64,000 nt of DNA. Source: Pseudoips prasinana (taxonomy: Eukaryota > Arthropoda > Insecta > Lepidoptera > Nolidae). Positions 19,206-27,778 of this stretch are shown here, in pieces. The notes under the pieces were generated by a model. The model was not told the origin of the DNA. It ran no database searches and worked only from the letters and a program-made list of their open reading frames with translations. Position 1 is the first letter of the stretch. Each line of letters starts with the position of its first letter. A program made the translations under genes and the position numbers. The stretch covers positions 868,001 through 932,000 of the forward strand of contig OX621261.1 of the NCBI GenBank assembly GCA_951640165.1, read 5' to 3'.

Positions 19206-19416
19206 TGTTATGTTCGTAGCAATATCGAAGCTAGGAATTAGCTGATGCGTTTTTGGATTCACTTCGATATATTGTAGAATAATTAAACACAATCTCATTA
19301 GATGATAGCAATTTTAATGAATGAGTCACAAGCCAAAGATCTTGTTAAAGGGAAGGAAAGTGCACGATGTTGGGTTGCCAACTCTGAATGCGGTTGACCC
19401 CCGCACATACATCACA
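19206..19416 (-). repeat. 5' LTR of the nested Gypsy element
   Basis: 211 bases, about 97.6% identical to the LTR at 13725-13935 by eye. The AGATT duplication follows at 19417-19421. Confidence 0.92.
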
Positions 19417-19421
19417 AGATT

Positions 19422-20470
19422 CTTTATGGGTAAGGGGCTGCTTAGAGCTCTCGCCTCCAGGTCCGGGTACCAGTAGCATTGTGTCCACCGGGGTGCTATC
19501 AGGTAGTATGTTCCTGTTGCATTGTTGAGATGTGTTAAAACTCTGGGTATCAAGTTGGGTGGTAGGAACACCCACGCGATTTCAAACTAACACCTTTGGC
19601 TGAAGTCGTCGCAAAAAAGAGAAGATCCATCTCTTGAGTCTAGTGTTACATAAGCTGGAACGACAGCGGTTCTTCTTGATGCAAATAATTCCACTTCTGG
19701 GACACCCCACATTCTGAAAATTGCCTCTGTGGCTTTGGCAGTAGATGCCATTCTGGAACTGGCTTTCCTCTTGAGAGACGGTCTGCAATTCCATTTAAGA
19801 TTCCCGGTAGATGGTATGCTGCCATTGTTATATTTAGTGTACGATCAATTTCAGTAGCCTTGTTGTTAACCCAAGCATCCTTATGGACCGAGTCCCCCCC
19901 TGATACCGAATGTAAGCCACTAGGGTCCGGTTGTCGGATTGCACCAGTATGTGGCCATCCTTTGATACCTTTGGCACCTTGAGCCTTTATCACAGCAAAG
20001 ACGGTATACATTTCCTTTACATTGCCAAGCCAATGCCAAGATCTTTGACGTGCTGCCCATCTCCCTGATAGGTACTGGTTGTTCAGGTGTGCTCCCCAGC
20101 CCGCATCCGCTGCGTCTGTGGTCAAGAAATGGTTTATCTCTCTCTTGTGAAGTGGAGTTGGATTGCAGTCTATTGCATTCAACCACCACCTTAGTTCTAG
20201 TTGCACATTTGGGCACAGTTCTCTTCTTTGGCTCTTGTGGGCAAACTTTCTCAGAAAGATCTGTGTTTTCCGACAGTTTAGTCTGCCTTGTGTGACAGCT
20301 TGGTTGGCAAAATTTAACATGCCTAGAAGACTCTGAAGTTCCTTGAGCGAGCAGTTGTTTTGGCTTAAAATTCTTGTGAGCGAGGCCTTTATTCTGAGGA
20401 CCTTCTGAGTTGGTAAAGCTAACGTCTGTTTTAATATGTTTGGATGGGTATGTCAGAGGAGGTTTTTACC
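19422..20470 (-). pseudogene. DIRS-like RT thumb and RNase H
   Basis: Minus strand: SLKELQSLLGMLNFA-type thumb, QIFLRKFAHK, LELRWWLNAID, then RNase H-like HFLTTDAADAGWGAHL with GRWAARQRSW. Further on come MAAYHLPGILNGIADRLSRG and PEWHLLP, typical of DIRS polymerases. Upstream, only about 150 bases separate this from the N-terminal pol segment that ends at 20478, so the RT fingers and palm with the catalytic Asp pair are missing. Frameshifts occur near 19900 and 19650. Downstream it reaches the Gypsy insertion site and continues beyond it at 13719. Confidence 0.75.
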
Positions 20471-20477
20471 TGAAAGG

Positions 20478-21617
20478 CTAACAGCAGTTGGCTATTGACT
20501 TTAAAATGAACTGAGTGGCTCCTAGTTGGGCCCATCTATCCTTGGTCAACCTTAGACATCCTCCTCTGAAGTCTCTGAAGCTCTTTTCTGGCTTCCTAAA
20601 CTTAGTATTAACCCCGTTATTAAACTTCTTAGTTGAAGCTGATTCAGTATGTTGTGGTACTCTTCTTTCCTTCTCTTTTAAATAAATTGGAGTGTTTAAC
20701 CAAATCTGGGAACCGCTTAGGGACTGAATAATGGGTTGCAGAGCATCTCTACTAAACAGATATTCAGATTTAGGTGGAACATTACGTAGGGTAGCCTTAA
20801 GGTTCTGGTTCCCAATTTCTTTCAAATTACGGTCACGCGTGGTCTCAATACACTCATAACGTTTTCCACAAATTACCCGCATTGTTGTTTCTGATTTTTA
20901 TTTTTAAAACTTGGTGAGCCTGGTCCAAAAACTTGTGAGATCTTATCAAATAAGAAATTTGGGTCCAATTCTTTTGATTGAACCTACTTTTAATAACTGT
21001 CTGTGTTCTAAAACTGTATTAGATAGACCTGCTAACAAGACCTCTGTGGAGGCCAAATAATCCTTACTTCTATTAAAGTGACATAACTCCTCATTCACCT
21101 TGAGGCCTACAAAACCTGGTGAACTTAAACAATCCTGTAAGGTATTTTTGTACCTTATATACCCTTCCATGCTGGAGAGTCAAACTGCTGTAGCTTATAA
21201 AGCGTTCCTTGTCACTAGCTGGAACTATTTGCCTGTCATCAATATGTGTTCCTAAACTACCTCATGACAACAAAGTGTTTCGGGCTGTGTAGGTTTAGTA
21301 AAAAATTGCTCTGAATTGCTAGTAACACCATTACTAGTGCTTGGGGATAAATCATTATTGTGAGCACAGATATTCATATAAGCAGGCAAATGAGTCAAAT
21401 AATTGGAAATGAAAGACATTTGAGACATTAAAGTATCAACGCGCGGATCAGATCGAACTTGACTTGGCTTGACTTGTTTGAGTGATTCGAATGAGAAAAA
21501 AGATGAATTGGCACGAAATGAGTTGAAGCGCCCTCTGGTGAAAGAATTGTGTATGTATATCCCTGGATTATGGTATGTATCACAAATAATTTCAATATTC
21601 TGAACGAATTTAAGCAT
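20478..21617 (-). pseudogene. DIRS-like gag and pol N-terminus
   Basis: Three minus-strand frames. 21617-21252 (121 codons) starts within the terminal repeat. 21170-20946 has VNEELCHFNRSKDYLASTEV and HRQLLKVGSIKRIGPKFL, in keeping with a DIRS gag. 20882-20478 ends in GGCLRLTKDRWAQLGAT, the usual beginning of the DIRS pol region. Function as capsid-like protein is inferred by position. Interrupted by stops, and the polymerase after it is deleted. Confidence 0.6.
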
Positions 21618-21623
21618 GCTTTC
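21504..21623. repeat. DIRS-like inverted terminal repeat, right copy
   Basis: Inverted match of 12058-12177, about 118 of 120 bases. A 35-base segment beginning CTATGCTGTGCG at 21633 also repeats 12224-12258 in direct orientation. Confidence 0.9.
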
Positions 21624-21756
21624 TTCGTTCTATGCTGTGCGTTTTCGAAAACATATTAGAACTGTATTACTACAAATATGTTCTGACTATTTACAAGCGC
21701 TTTTTAAAGTCTATGTGAATAAAAACCTTTTTATTTTATTTATTTTATTATTTATA

Positions 21757-22056
21757 GTAAAATACTGACCTTCACTGAGTGCAACTTTATCTTCCAAATC
21801 CCAGTCTCCGGACAGAGAGAGCTCCTCTCTCGCATCGTCACTCTCTTCAAGGAGCGGTTCCTGCTTCACTTCAGTAGAGCTCGTGCAAGCTATAATAGTA
21901 ATAATAATTATGAAAAATAAAATTAAAGAAAATAAAATCTAAACAATTAGATGTGCATGCGTGTGTTTGTGTGTTTATGTGTGTGCTTGTGTGTATGTGT
22001 GTGTCTGTGTGTGAGTGCGTTACTAGTTTTCAACCTTGATTTATAAACCCTTAATT
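21757..22056. repeat. Segmental duplication, copy 2 (exon plus short TG intron)
   Basis: Partner of 6933-7401. The TG tract here is short and interrupted (about 21958-22018). Confidence 0.8.
21770..21889 (-). CDS. ZAD-gene exon 4
   Basis: 120 bases, acceptor TATAG (AG at forward 21890-21891) and donor GTCAGT (forward 21764-21769). It continues the split codon left by exon 3 (G|CT gives Ala) and ends with one base, matching the start of exon 5. It encodes an acidic segment with STEVKQEPLLEESDDARE and SLSGDWDLEDK. Such VKQEP segments are common between ZAD and zinc fingers. It sits about 100 bases beyond the DIRS-like element end. A near-copy lies at 7065-6946. Confidence 0.8.
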
Positions 22057-22479
22057 TGGTCGTAGCTTTATTCTGAGTTAGTGGGTAAATGTTAATAGTC
22101 TTATTATTCAAACTATAGAGCTTGCCTCTGGTGTAGCTGTACTGGCGGCTTTCTACCACAGTCCTGTGAGAATTTAGCTGATCTTTTTCTTGGTATAGCA
22201 GTCACAGTTGTATGGTATTTATAATGTTGTACAGATCTCAGTATGAATAGCTGTCTTACAGTAAGAATATGTAGTATCCGGCACGAGACGTGAGTACAAA
22301 CTTGATAGATCTTTTAGTGCAATGTGAGGAGGGCAGAAATTGGTATGTTTGTCAATAGTCGTCCAATATTGGACTGTGAGTGCAATGTATAATGGGTATC
22401 CTAAAATACCTATCACCATGTAGTATATAGGGATATATATAATATGGGTAAGGAATAACATAGGTTTTATTAAAAGTAC

Positions 22480-22609
22480 CTTTCAAATTTCTCTCCGGAC
22501 TCTCTCTTGCCACAACATTCATGTTCTCTTCATCCACAGTCACAATTACCAGTGGTGACCTGATCAGAGTATGAACACTGGATAGCTTGTCTATGAGGCC
22601 TTGCTCCAG
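22480..22609 (-). CDS. ZAD-gene exon 3
   Basis: 130 bases, acceptor TTCTTCCAG and donor GTACTT. Phase 0 at the start and one base left at the end, in agreement with exons 2 and 4. Residues LEQGLIDKLSSVHTLIRSPL and VTVDEENMNVVARE form a likely helix after the ZAD and then an acidic linker. No catalytic motif. Confidence 0.78.
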
Positions 22610-22639
22610 CTGGAAGAATATTGTGTTTCACATTTAAAA

Positions 22640-23029
22640 ATAATATAATTGAGATGTAGTCCCAAACTCTATCCTCAGAAAACGACTCATATATCACTAA
22701 ATGTAGGTATAGCAGGAGCTTGTTCGACCACGGATAACAAGATACTGCACGCGCTGCGGTTTAGACAGTCGCCTCGCCACTTCGTTTCCCAGGTTCCAAT
22801 GCCGAGCAGGACAACTATTTGTGGGACTCATAAAAAGTTGTTTTATGTCTGGTTGTACTTCGAGTCCGTCAATTATATGTTTGTAAAGTACCCCGCGACA
22901 CAGGGATTCATTGCCCTAGTGAACATTATTAGTCAGGCCTACAAGATTTATTGGGATTTTTCTACTAATAAAGACTTGCAAAATGTTGGTTTATAATTTG
23001 TAGAAATATAAAAGAAATATCCTGTGAAA
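22640..23029. other. Intron sequence without recognised element
   Basis: An open frame of 115 codons at 22649-22996 has no recognisable domain. A B-box-like AGGTTCCAATGCC at 22791 lacks a partner A box. I cannot support a gene here. Confidence 0.4.
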
Positions 23030-23140
23030 ATGAACACACTGACATCTGATCCCAAATTAGACAGAGCCTGTACTACGGGAACCAGACAACTGCAACACAT
23101 ACTTACATACTACATATTTATAAATATAATAATAATAATA
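23030..23140. mobile_element. SINE-A body fragment
   Basis: CATCTGATCCCAAATTAGAC and CCTGTACTACGGGAACCAG match the SINE-A body. A TAA-rich stretch follows at 23121-23140. Confidence 0.5.
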
Positions 23141-23142
23141 TA

Positions 23143-23451
23143 CTCGAAAGCGGTTGTGCCAAGCTCTACTGGGACCGGTCTATCATTACAGACAGGACTA
23201 TTGTTGCCAATAAGCCTGATATCGTTTTGGTAGACCGGTTGGAGCGCCGGGCATTTATTGTTGATATCACTGTCCCGTTTGACGATAACCTCGTAAGAGC
23301 CGAGACTGACAAGTTGTCAAAATACTTAGATTTGGTTCACGAGGTTACCGCCATGTGGGATGTGGACTCAACAATAATTGTCCCGATAGTAGTCTCCGTA
23401 AACGGTCTCATAGCGAAGAGCCTCGACCAACATCTTAGGAGCTTTCGCTAG
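23143..23451 (+). pseudogene. C-terminal restriction-like endonuclease of an R2/RLE-type LINE
   Basis: About 102 open codons. KPDIVLVDRLERRAFIVDIT carries the PD...D arrangement of the restriction-like nuclease used by R2/NeSL-type elements to cut the target. It is followed by KLSKYLDLVHEVTAMW and VPIVVSVNGLIAKSL, the usual C-terminal end. The reverse transcriptase is absent: the copy is 5'-truncated right after a SINE fragment. The natural start is far upstream, so the ATG or TTG at 23227 is meaningless. It ends at a TAG at 23449. GC-richer than its surroundings. Confidence 0.7.
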
Positions 23452-23689
23452 ATCACTGGGTCAAGGGTCGGATACAAAAGGCGGCAATAATGGGAACGGC
23501 ACGCATTGTAAGGAGGTTCCTTACTCTGTCGCCCTGACCACCGGCGGCCTAGGGTGTCAAACCTCGCCGCTGGAGGACCTCTATTTTTTTCATATTTATT
23601 TATATATTATTGTTTTGTTAAAATTTTATAGATATAAATATGTTAAAAATAAGAACTATTAATAAATAATTTGGAATAATAATATAATA

Positions 23690-24070
23690 ATATCTGGGGA
23701 CAATGTCACACAGATCATCCTAGCCCCAAACTAAGCAAAGCTTGTACTATGGGTACCAGGCGACGATAGACATACTTATATAGATCGATAATTACTTATA
23801 TACATAGAAAACATCCATGACTCAGTAACAAATATCCATGCTCATCCCACAAATACATGCACTTACCGGGATTCAAACCCAGGACCACCAGTTCATAGGC
23901 AGGAGCACTACCAACTAGGCTACAGTGACTGTCGAAATACATACATCTTATACATAAATTACACCCACACCCAGAACAAATAACCATGTCCATCAAACAT
24001 AGACTCCTGGGTGGGGATCTAACCCACAACCTGTCTTAGCAGTCAGGGTGACTCACCTCTATACCTTGTA
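23690..24070 (-). mobile_element. Dimeric SINE-A: two tRNA heads in tandem
   Basis: Minus strand. A first tRNA-like head (about 24070-24010, B box equivalent TGTGGGTTAGATCCCC) and part of a body are followed by a second head at about 23940-23866 (A box TAGCCTAGTTGGTAG, B box GGGTTTGAATCCC). A full body and the TAA-type tail at 23690 come next. Compare the single-unit copy at 49823-50112. Confidence 0.65.
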
Positions 24071-24324
24071 GTACACATCGTAGGATGTGCACTCACAAAA
24101 GGCTTACATGTCAACAACAAATCTCAAAAATTCTCTAATTAGTCAAGATTGCCAATTGCACGTGGTTGAACAAGATAAGATAAATACACTTTATTGCATA
24201 CCATTTAAAGATCATGATTTATTTTAAATTAATAATATTAAAAACCAGGTACATTATAGGTTGTAATATCACATAGAGCTGTATTTATCATAGTAAAAAT
24301 AAAAAATAATATTGATACACTCAC
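24071..24324. other. Intron sequence, AT-rich
   Basis: No element or gene recognised apart from the donor of exon 2 at the right edge. Confidence 0.4.
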
Positions 24325-24453
24325 CTGCTTGCCTTCCACCCTCTGAATAAATATCTTCTCTGACTGGAAACATCTGATCATGAGCTGGTGACAGTGCTTC
24401 AGTCGAGTGTAGCAGATATAACATGCCTGCAGCGGTCTAGCTTCAGTCAGTAA
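24325..24453 (-). CDS. ZAD-gene exon 2 (second half of the ZAD domain)
   Basis: 129 bases, acceptor TTTTCCAG and donor GTGAGT, phase 0 on both sides. It encodes LTEARPLQACYICYTRLKHC and MIRCFQSEKIFIQ. The pair CYIC is the second CxxC of the zinc-finger-associated domain, and the following basic helix is the ZAD dimerisation helix. Together with exon 1 this makes a domain of normal size (about 78 residues). Exon 1 lies 7.1 kb upstream, with a complete LINE in between. Confidence 0.82.
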
Positions 24454-24477
24454 CTGGAAAATGTTCAATTAGAATAA

Positions 24478-24592
24478 AGTCAAAGTCAAAAGTTATTTAT
24501 TCTGTAAAAATTTTACATTTATGTGGAATCCTCATATCTTTTTTTTACCCTACCATGCAGCGCATGACGTGGCAGCTACTGAGAAACACTTC
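24478..24592 (-). mobile_element. 3' end of an older LINE copy (split by 24593-29867)
   Basis: Matches the 3' UTR of the intact LINE (GTGGCAGCTACTGAGAAACAC and TTTACATTTATGTGGAATC). Its continuation is found at 29870 on, so the intact copy jumped into an older relative. Confidence 0.75.
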
Positions 24593-24800
24593 AAAAATTC
24601 AATTCAAAATTCAAAAGTCGTTTATTCCGTTAAAATATTACATTTGTGTGGAATCGTCAATTTTTTTTACCCTACCGTGCAGTGCATGACGTGGCAGCTA
24701 CTGAGAAACACTGCCAGAAAACTCAGTAGGAATCCTTTTTTAAAATATATATTTCTTAAATAAATTTACATTGTATTTAAATGTGTTAATTTAGAGCGAC

Positions 24801-27773
24801 TCAATCCCAAGCTGTTTTGTCACTTAAATAATCAGAAGTTTTGTAATAAGCCCTGCTACACAATTTGGCTTTTATAATTCTTTTAAACTTATTCATAGAC
24901 ATTTCTCGGATATCACTGGGAAGTTTGTTATAGAATCTTATACATTGCCCCATAAAAGAGTTACTTACTTTGTGGAGACGGGTGGTATGTAACACAAAGT
25001 TATGCTTATATCGAGTATTTATATTATGAGTATCACTCCTTTTACAGAAGGAGTCTTTATATTTATGCATATAAATTAGATTCTCATATATATACTGACA
25101 TGCTACAGTCAGAATGTTAATCTCTTTAAACTTCTCTCTCAAAGATTCTCGCGGACCAAGTTTATATATTGCTCTTACAGCTCTTTTTTGCAATACAAAT
25201 ATGGTGTTAATGTCCGCAGCGCTACCCCAGAGAAGAATTCCATAGGACATTATACTATGAAAATAACTGAAATAAACCATTCTAGCTGTATCCACATCAG
25301 TAAGCCTTCTTATAGTTTTAACAGCATATGCAGCAGAACTTAATTTGCCTGATAGTTTTTCTATTTGTGGGCCCCATTGTAGTTTTGAATCAATTGTGAT
25401 ACCCAAAAACACAGTTGACTCAACAGGGGTCAATCCAGCTCCATTAAGCTGTACATTGGTAGCCACCTGTTTCACATTAGGTGTAGAGAATTTTATGACT
25501 TTAGTTTTCTTGTCATTTAGCAAAAGATTATTAGCATTAAACCAATGAACAACTTTAGAGATTGCGTCATTTACTTCGTCAAAATTGCGTAATTGTCGAT
25601 TTATTTTAAACGTCAATGAAGTATCATCCGCAAACAAAACAATCTCATGTTTATCCCTTACATAGTAGGGTAAGTCATTTATATAGATTAAAAATAAGAA
25701 TGGGCCGAGAATCGATCCCTGTGGAACGCCCATTACCACTGGGGATCCCGCAGATTTTTTACCATTTATATCGACCTTCTGAATTCTATTGCCCAAGTAA
25801 GAAGTCAAAAGTTCGAGAGCCTTGTTCCTGATACCGTAGTGGTGTAGTTTCCTGACAAGAGTGTCATGATGAACACAATCAAATGCTTTGGACAAATCGC
25901 AAAAGATACCTAATGCATCCTGCGAGTCCTCCCAAGCCGCGAATATACTTTTTAACAGATTGACTCCTGCATCTATAGTTGAACAACCCTTCGTGAATCC
26001 AAACTGTTTCCGATGAAGTAAATTATGTATATTAAAGTGACTGAGCAACTGGCTAAGCATTAGCTTTTCAAATATTTTACTTAGAGTGGGCAATACGGAA
26101 ATAGGTCGGAAATTTGAAGGATCTGAAGTATCACCAGCTTTAAACAATGGAATAATTTTACTATACTTCATCAAGTCAGGAAATACGCCAGATGCGACAC
26201 AGCAATTGAACACAGCAGCTAGATGTGGGGCGATTATAGTTATAATTGATGAAATAGTCTTAACAGATAAACCCCACAGATCCCTAGTGGTTTTCATATT
26301 AATACTTTTGAAAGCATTCAAAATATCTTTAGGGTTAACCACCGAGAATTCAAAATCTGTGTCACACTTCTCTACGCTTTGCTGGAGTATTAGCTCAGCA
26401 GATACAGAAGAAGACGCAAGAGATTTGGTAACATCGATTGGAACATTAGAAAAATATTTTTCAAACTCAGTCGCCACTTCTAAATCGCTTTTAATGTCAA
26501 CATTATTTATTCTTAAATTAAAATCACGACTACGTATTTTTTTCCTACCTGTCTCAGTATTAATAATCTTCCAGGTGGTTTTAATAATATTTGTCGAATT
26601 TTTTATAATATTTTTTAAGTACATCGATTTAGCAATGGAACAGGCTCTTCGAAAGGTTTTGGCATATTGTTTTACATGTTCTAGAAAAGTCGTATTTTGA
26701 TTATAGGATCTTTCTTCATACAATTTATATAATTGATTGCGACTTTTATAAATTCCTGGAGTTGCCCAATCACAGAACATCAGACGGTTACTTACAGACA
26801 ACTGTTTGGGTGTGAATATTGAGCAGAACTCACCATTAATCAAGTTGAATAAAGAGTTGTACAAGTGATCCGGATCACTATGATAGGGCAACAGTGCCAG
26901 TTTTCTTGCTATATTATATTTAAATATTCCTAAACGGCTTTCACTATATGGTATGTAACTTATTTGTGTACTTTGAACCTTTGGAGAATTTGAAAAAGTG
27001 ACCAACTGACCAGAATGATCTGACTGAATCTTATTCATTATTAATTTATTTAAAGGTTTTGCCGAGCTAAATATATTGTCAATGCATGTAGCACTTGTGG
27101 CAGTAACTCTAGTTGGTTCTGTAAAGTTGTGATGTAAATTATAGGACATAAACAAATTTAAAAAATTACCAGTTGTTGAGTTTTTCTCCAAAATATTTAC
27201 ATTAAAATCTCCACAAATGATAACAGTTTTATGGGTATTAGTTAACTTATTTAAGGCATCCTCCATAATGTCTGAAAAGGTATCAAATGGTGCACAAGGA
27301 GGTTTGTAAAGACTCACAACAATAAATCGCTCCAACTCAACACATGAAATCTCTACTACTCGCTCAACAGAGAGGCTCACAACGTCACTTCTTTCTTTAA
27401 ACTTCAACAAATTATTTATTAATATTAGAGAGCCACCATGAATATACTTTTCTCTGATGAACGAGCTTGCAACCTGGTGATTATTGAAGCTGGAAATGAA
27501 TTGATGGCGTTGTAGCCAGTGCTCAGTTAAACATAAAATATCAATATTGCTACAATTCAAAAACAACTCCAATTCTAACTCTTTCCCCATCAAACCTTGA
27601 ATATTTTGATGCACCAGGTTGATACAATTTTTTTGGTTTTTCTTATTGTAGGCATTTATGTTTGATGGGTTCACATTATTTTCCATTACAAGATCTGAAC
27701 ATTCCTTATCATGCTTGACAGTACAATTAATATTTGAATTTGCTATTACGCAAGAGTGATTCTCTATTGTCAT
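24801..27773 (-). CDS. LINE ORF2: endonuclease-reverse transcriptase, intact
   Basis: 990 residues, the usual length for this superfamily. Endonuclease, about residues 50-270: LVHQNIQGLMGK, LCLTEHW, VIICGDFNVNI and IQSDHSGQLVTF, covering the Asn, Glu, Asp/Asn and SDH catalytic blocks. RT, about residues 530-800: NFRPISVLPTLSK, CDLSKAFDCVHHD, GVPQGSILGPFLFL and VLFADDTSLTF with both catalytic Asp clusters. The C-terminal domain shows YGILLWGSA and LQKRAVRAIYKLG and ends with AYYKTSDYLSDK. The ATG at 27773 lies five bases after the ORF1 stop, suggesting coupled translation. All key residues are visible, so activity is plausible. Confidence 0.92.
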   Translation of the reverse strand: MTIENHSCVIANSNINCTVKHDKECSDLVMENNVNPSNINAYNKKNQKNCINLVHQNIQGLMGKELELELFLNCSNIDILCLTEHWLQRHQFISSFNNHQVASSFIREKYIHGGSLILINNLLKFKERSDVVSLSVERVVEISCVELERFIVVSLYKPPCAPFDTFSDIMEDALNKLTNTHKTVIICGDFNVNILEKNSTTGNFLNLFMSYNLHHNFTEPTRVTATSATCIDNIFSSAKPLNKLIMNKIQSDHSGQLVTFSNSPKVQSTQISYIPYSESRLGIFKYNIARKLALLPYHSDPDHLYNSLFNLINGEFCSIFTPKQLSVSNRLMFCDWATPGIYKSRNQLYKLYEERSYNQNTTFLEHVKQYAKTFRRACSIAKSMYLKNIIKNSTNIIKTTWKIINTETGRKKIRSRDFNLRINNVDIKSDLEVATEFEKYFSNVPIDVTKSLASSSVSAELILQQSVEKCDTDFEFSVVNPKDILNAFKSINMKTTRDLWGLSVKTISSIITIIAPHLAAVFNCCVASGVFPDLMKYSKIIPLFKAGDTSDPSNFRPISVLPTLSKIFEKLMLSQLLSHFNIHNLLHRKQFGFTKGCSTIDAGVNLLKSIFAAWEDSQDALGIFCDLSKAFDCVHHDTLVRKLHHYGIRNKALELLTSYLGNRIQKVDINGKKSAGSPVVMGVPQGSILGPFLFLIYINDLPYYVRDKHEIVLFADDTSLTFKINRQLRNFDEVNDAISKVVHWFNANNLLLNDKKTKVIKFSTPNVKQVATNVQLNGAGLTPVESTVFLGITIDSKLQWGPQIEKLSGKLSSAAYAVKTIRRLTDVDTARMVYFSYFHSIMSYGILLWGSAADINTIFVLQKRAVRAIYKLGPRESLREKFKEINILTVACQYIYENLIYMHKYKDSFCKRSDTHNINTRYKHNFVLHTTRLHKVSNSFMGQCIRFYNKLPSDIREMSMNKFKRIIKAKLCSRAYYKTSDYLSDKTAWD

Positions 27774-27778
27774 ATCAG

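Larger units (their letters stand above)
13725..19416 (-). mobile_element. Ty3/Gypsy LTR retrotransposon (Mag-like), nested in the DIRS-like element
   Basis: Two 211-bp LTRs (13725-13935, 19206-19416) begin TG and end CA. They are flanked by a perfect 5-bp duplication AGATT (13720-13724, 19417-19421). The minus-strand gene order is gag, zinc knuckle, RT, RNase H, integrase; there is no envelope gene. The two LTRs differ at about 5 of 211 positions. The element carries insertions of its own at 17631-18876 and about 17275-17424, plus frameshifts. Mag lineage is suggested by the short LTRs, the Cys-rich knuckles and the primer site. Confidence 0.9.
12011..21667 (-). mobile_element. DIRS-like tyrosine-recombinase retrotransposon, split by a Ty3/Gypsy insertion
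   Basis: Minus-strand order: inverted terminal segment (21623-21504), gag-like ORFs (21617-20478), RT thumb/RNase H (about 20470-19422), the Gypsy insertion, then the tyrosine recombinase (about 13690-12709) and the second inverted segment (12058-12177). DIRS elements lack an integrase, use a tyrosine recombinase and carry inverted or split repeats, as here. CTATGCTGTGCGTTTTC occurs at 12224 and 21633 in the same orientation and near 12300-12316 inverted. The RT palm is deleted, so this copy is dead. Confidence 0.75.

Noticed and set aside
22649..22996. 115-codon open frame and a possible tRNA-like B box
   Set aside because: No domain, no A box at tRNA spacing and no second copy seen.
26086..26700. 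204-codon open frame on the plus strand
   Set aside because: It is the antisense shadow of the intact LINE ORF2.
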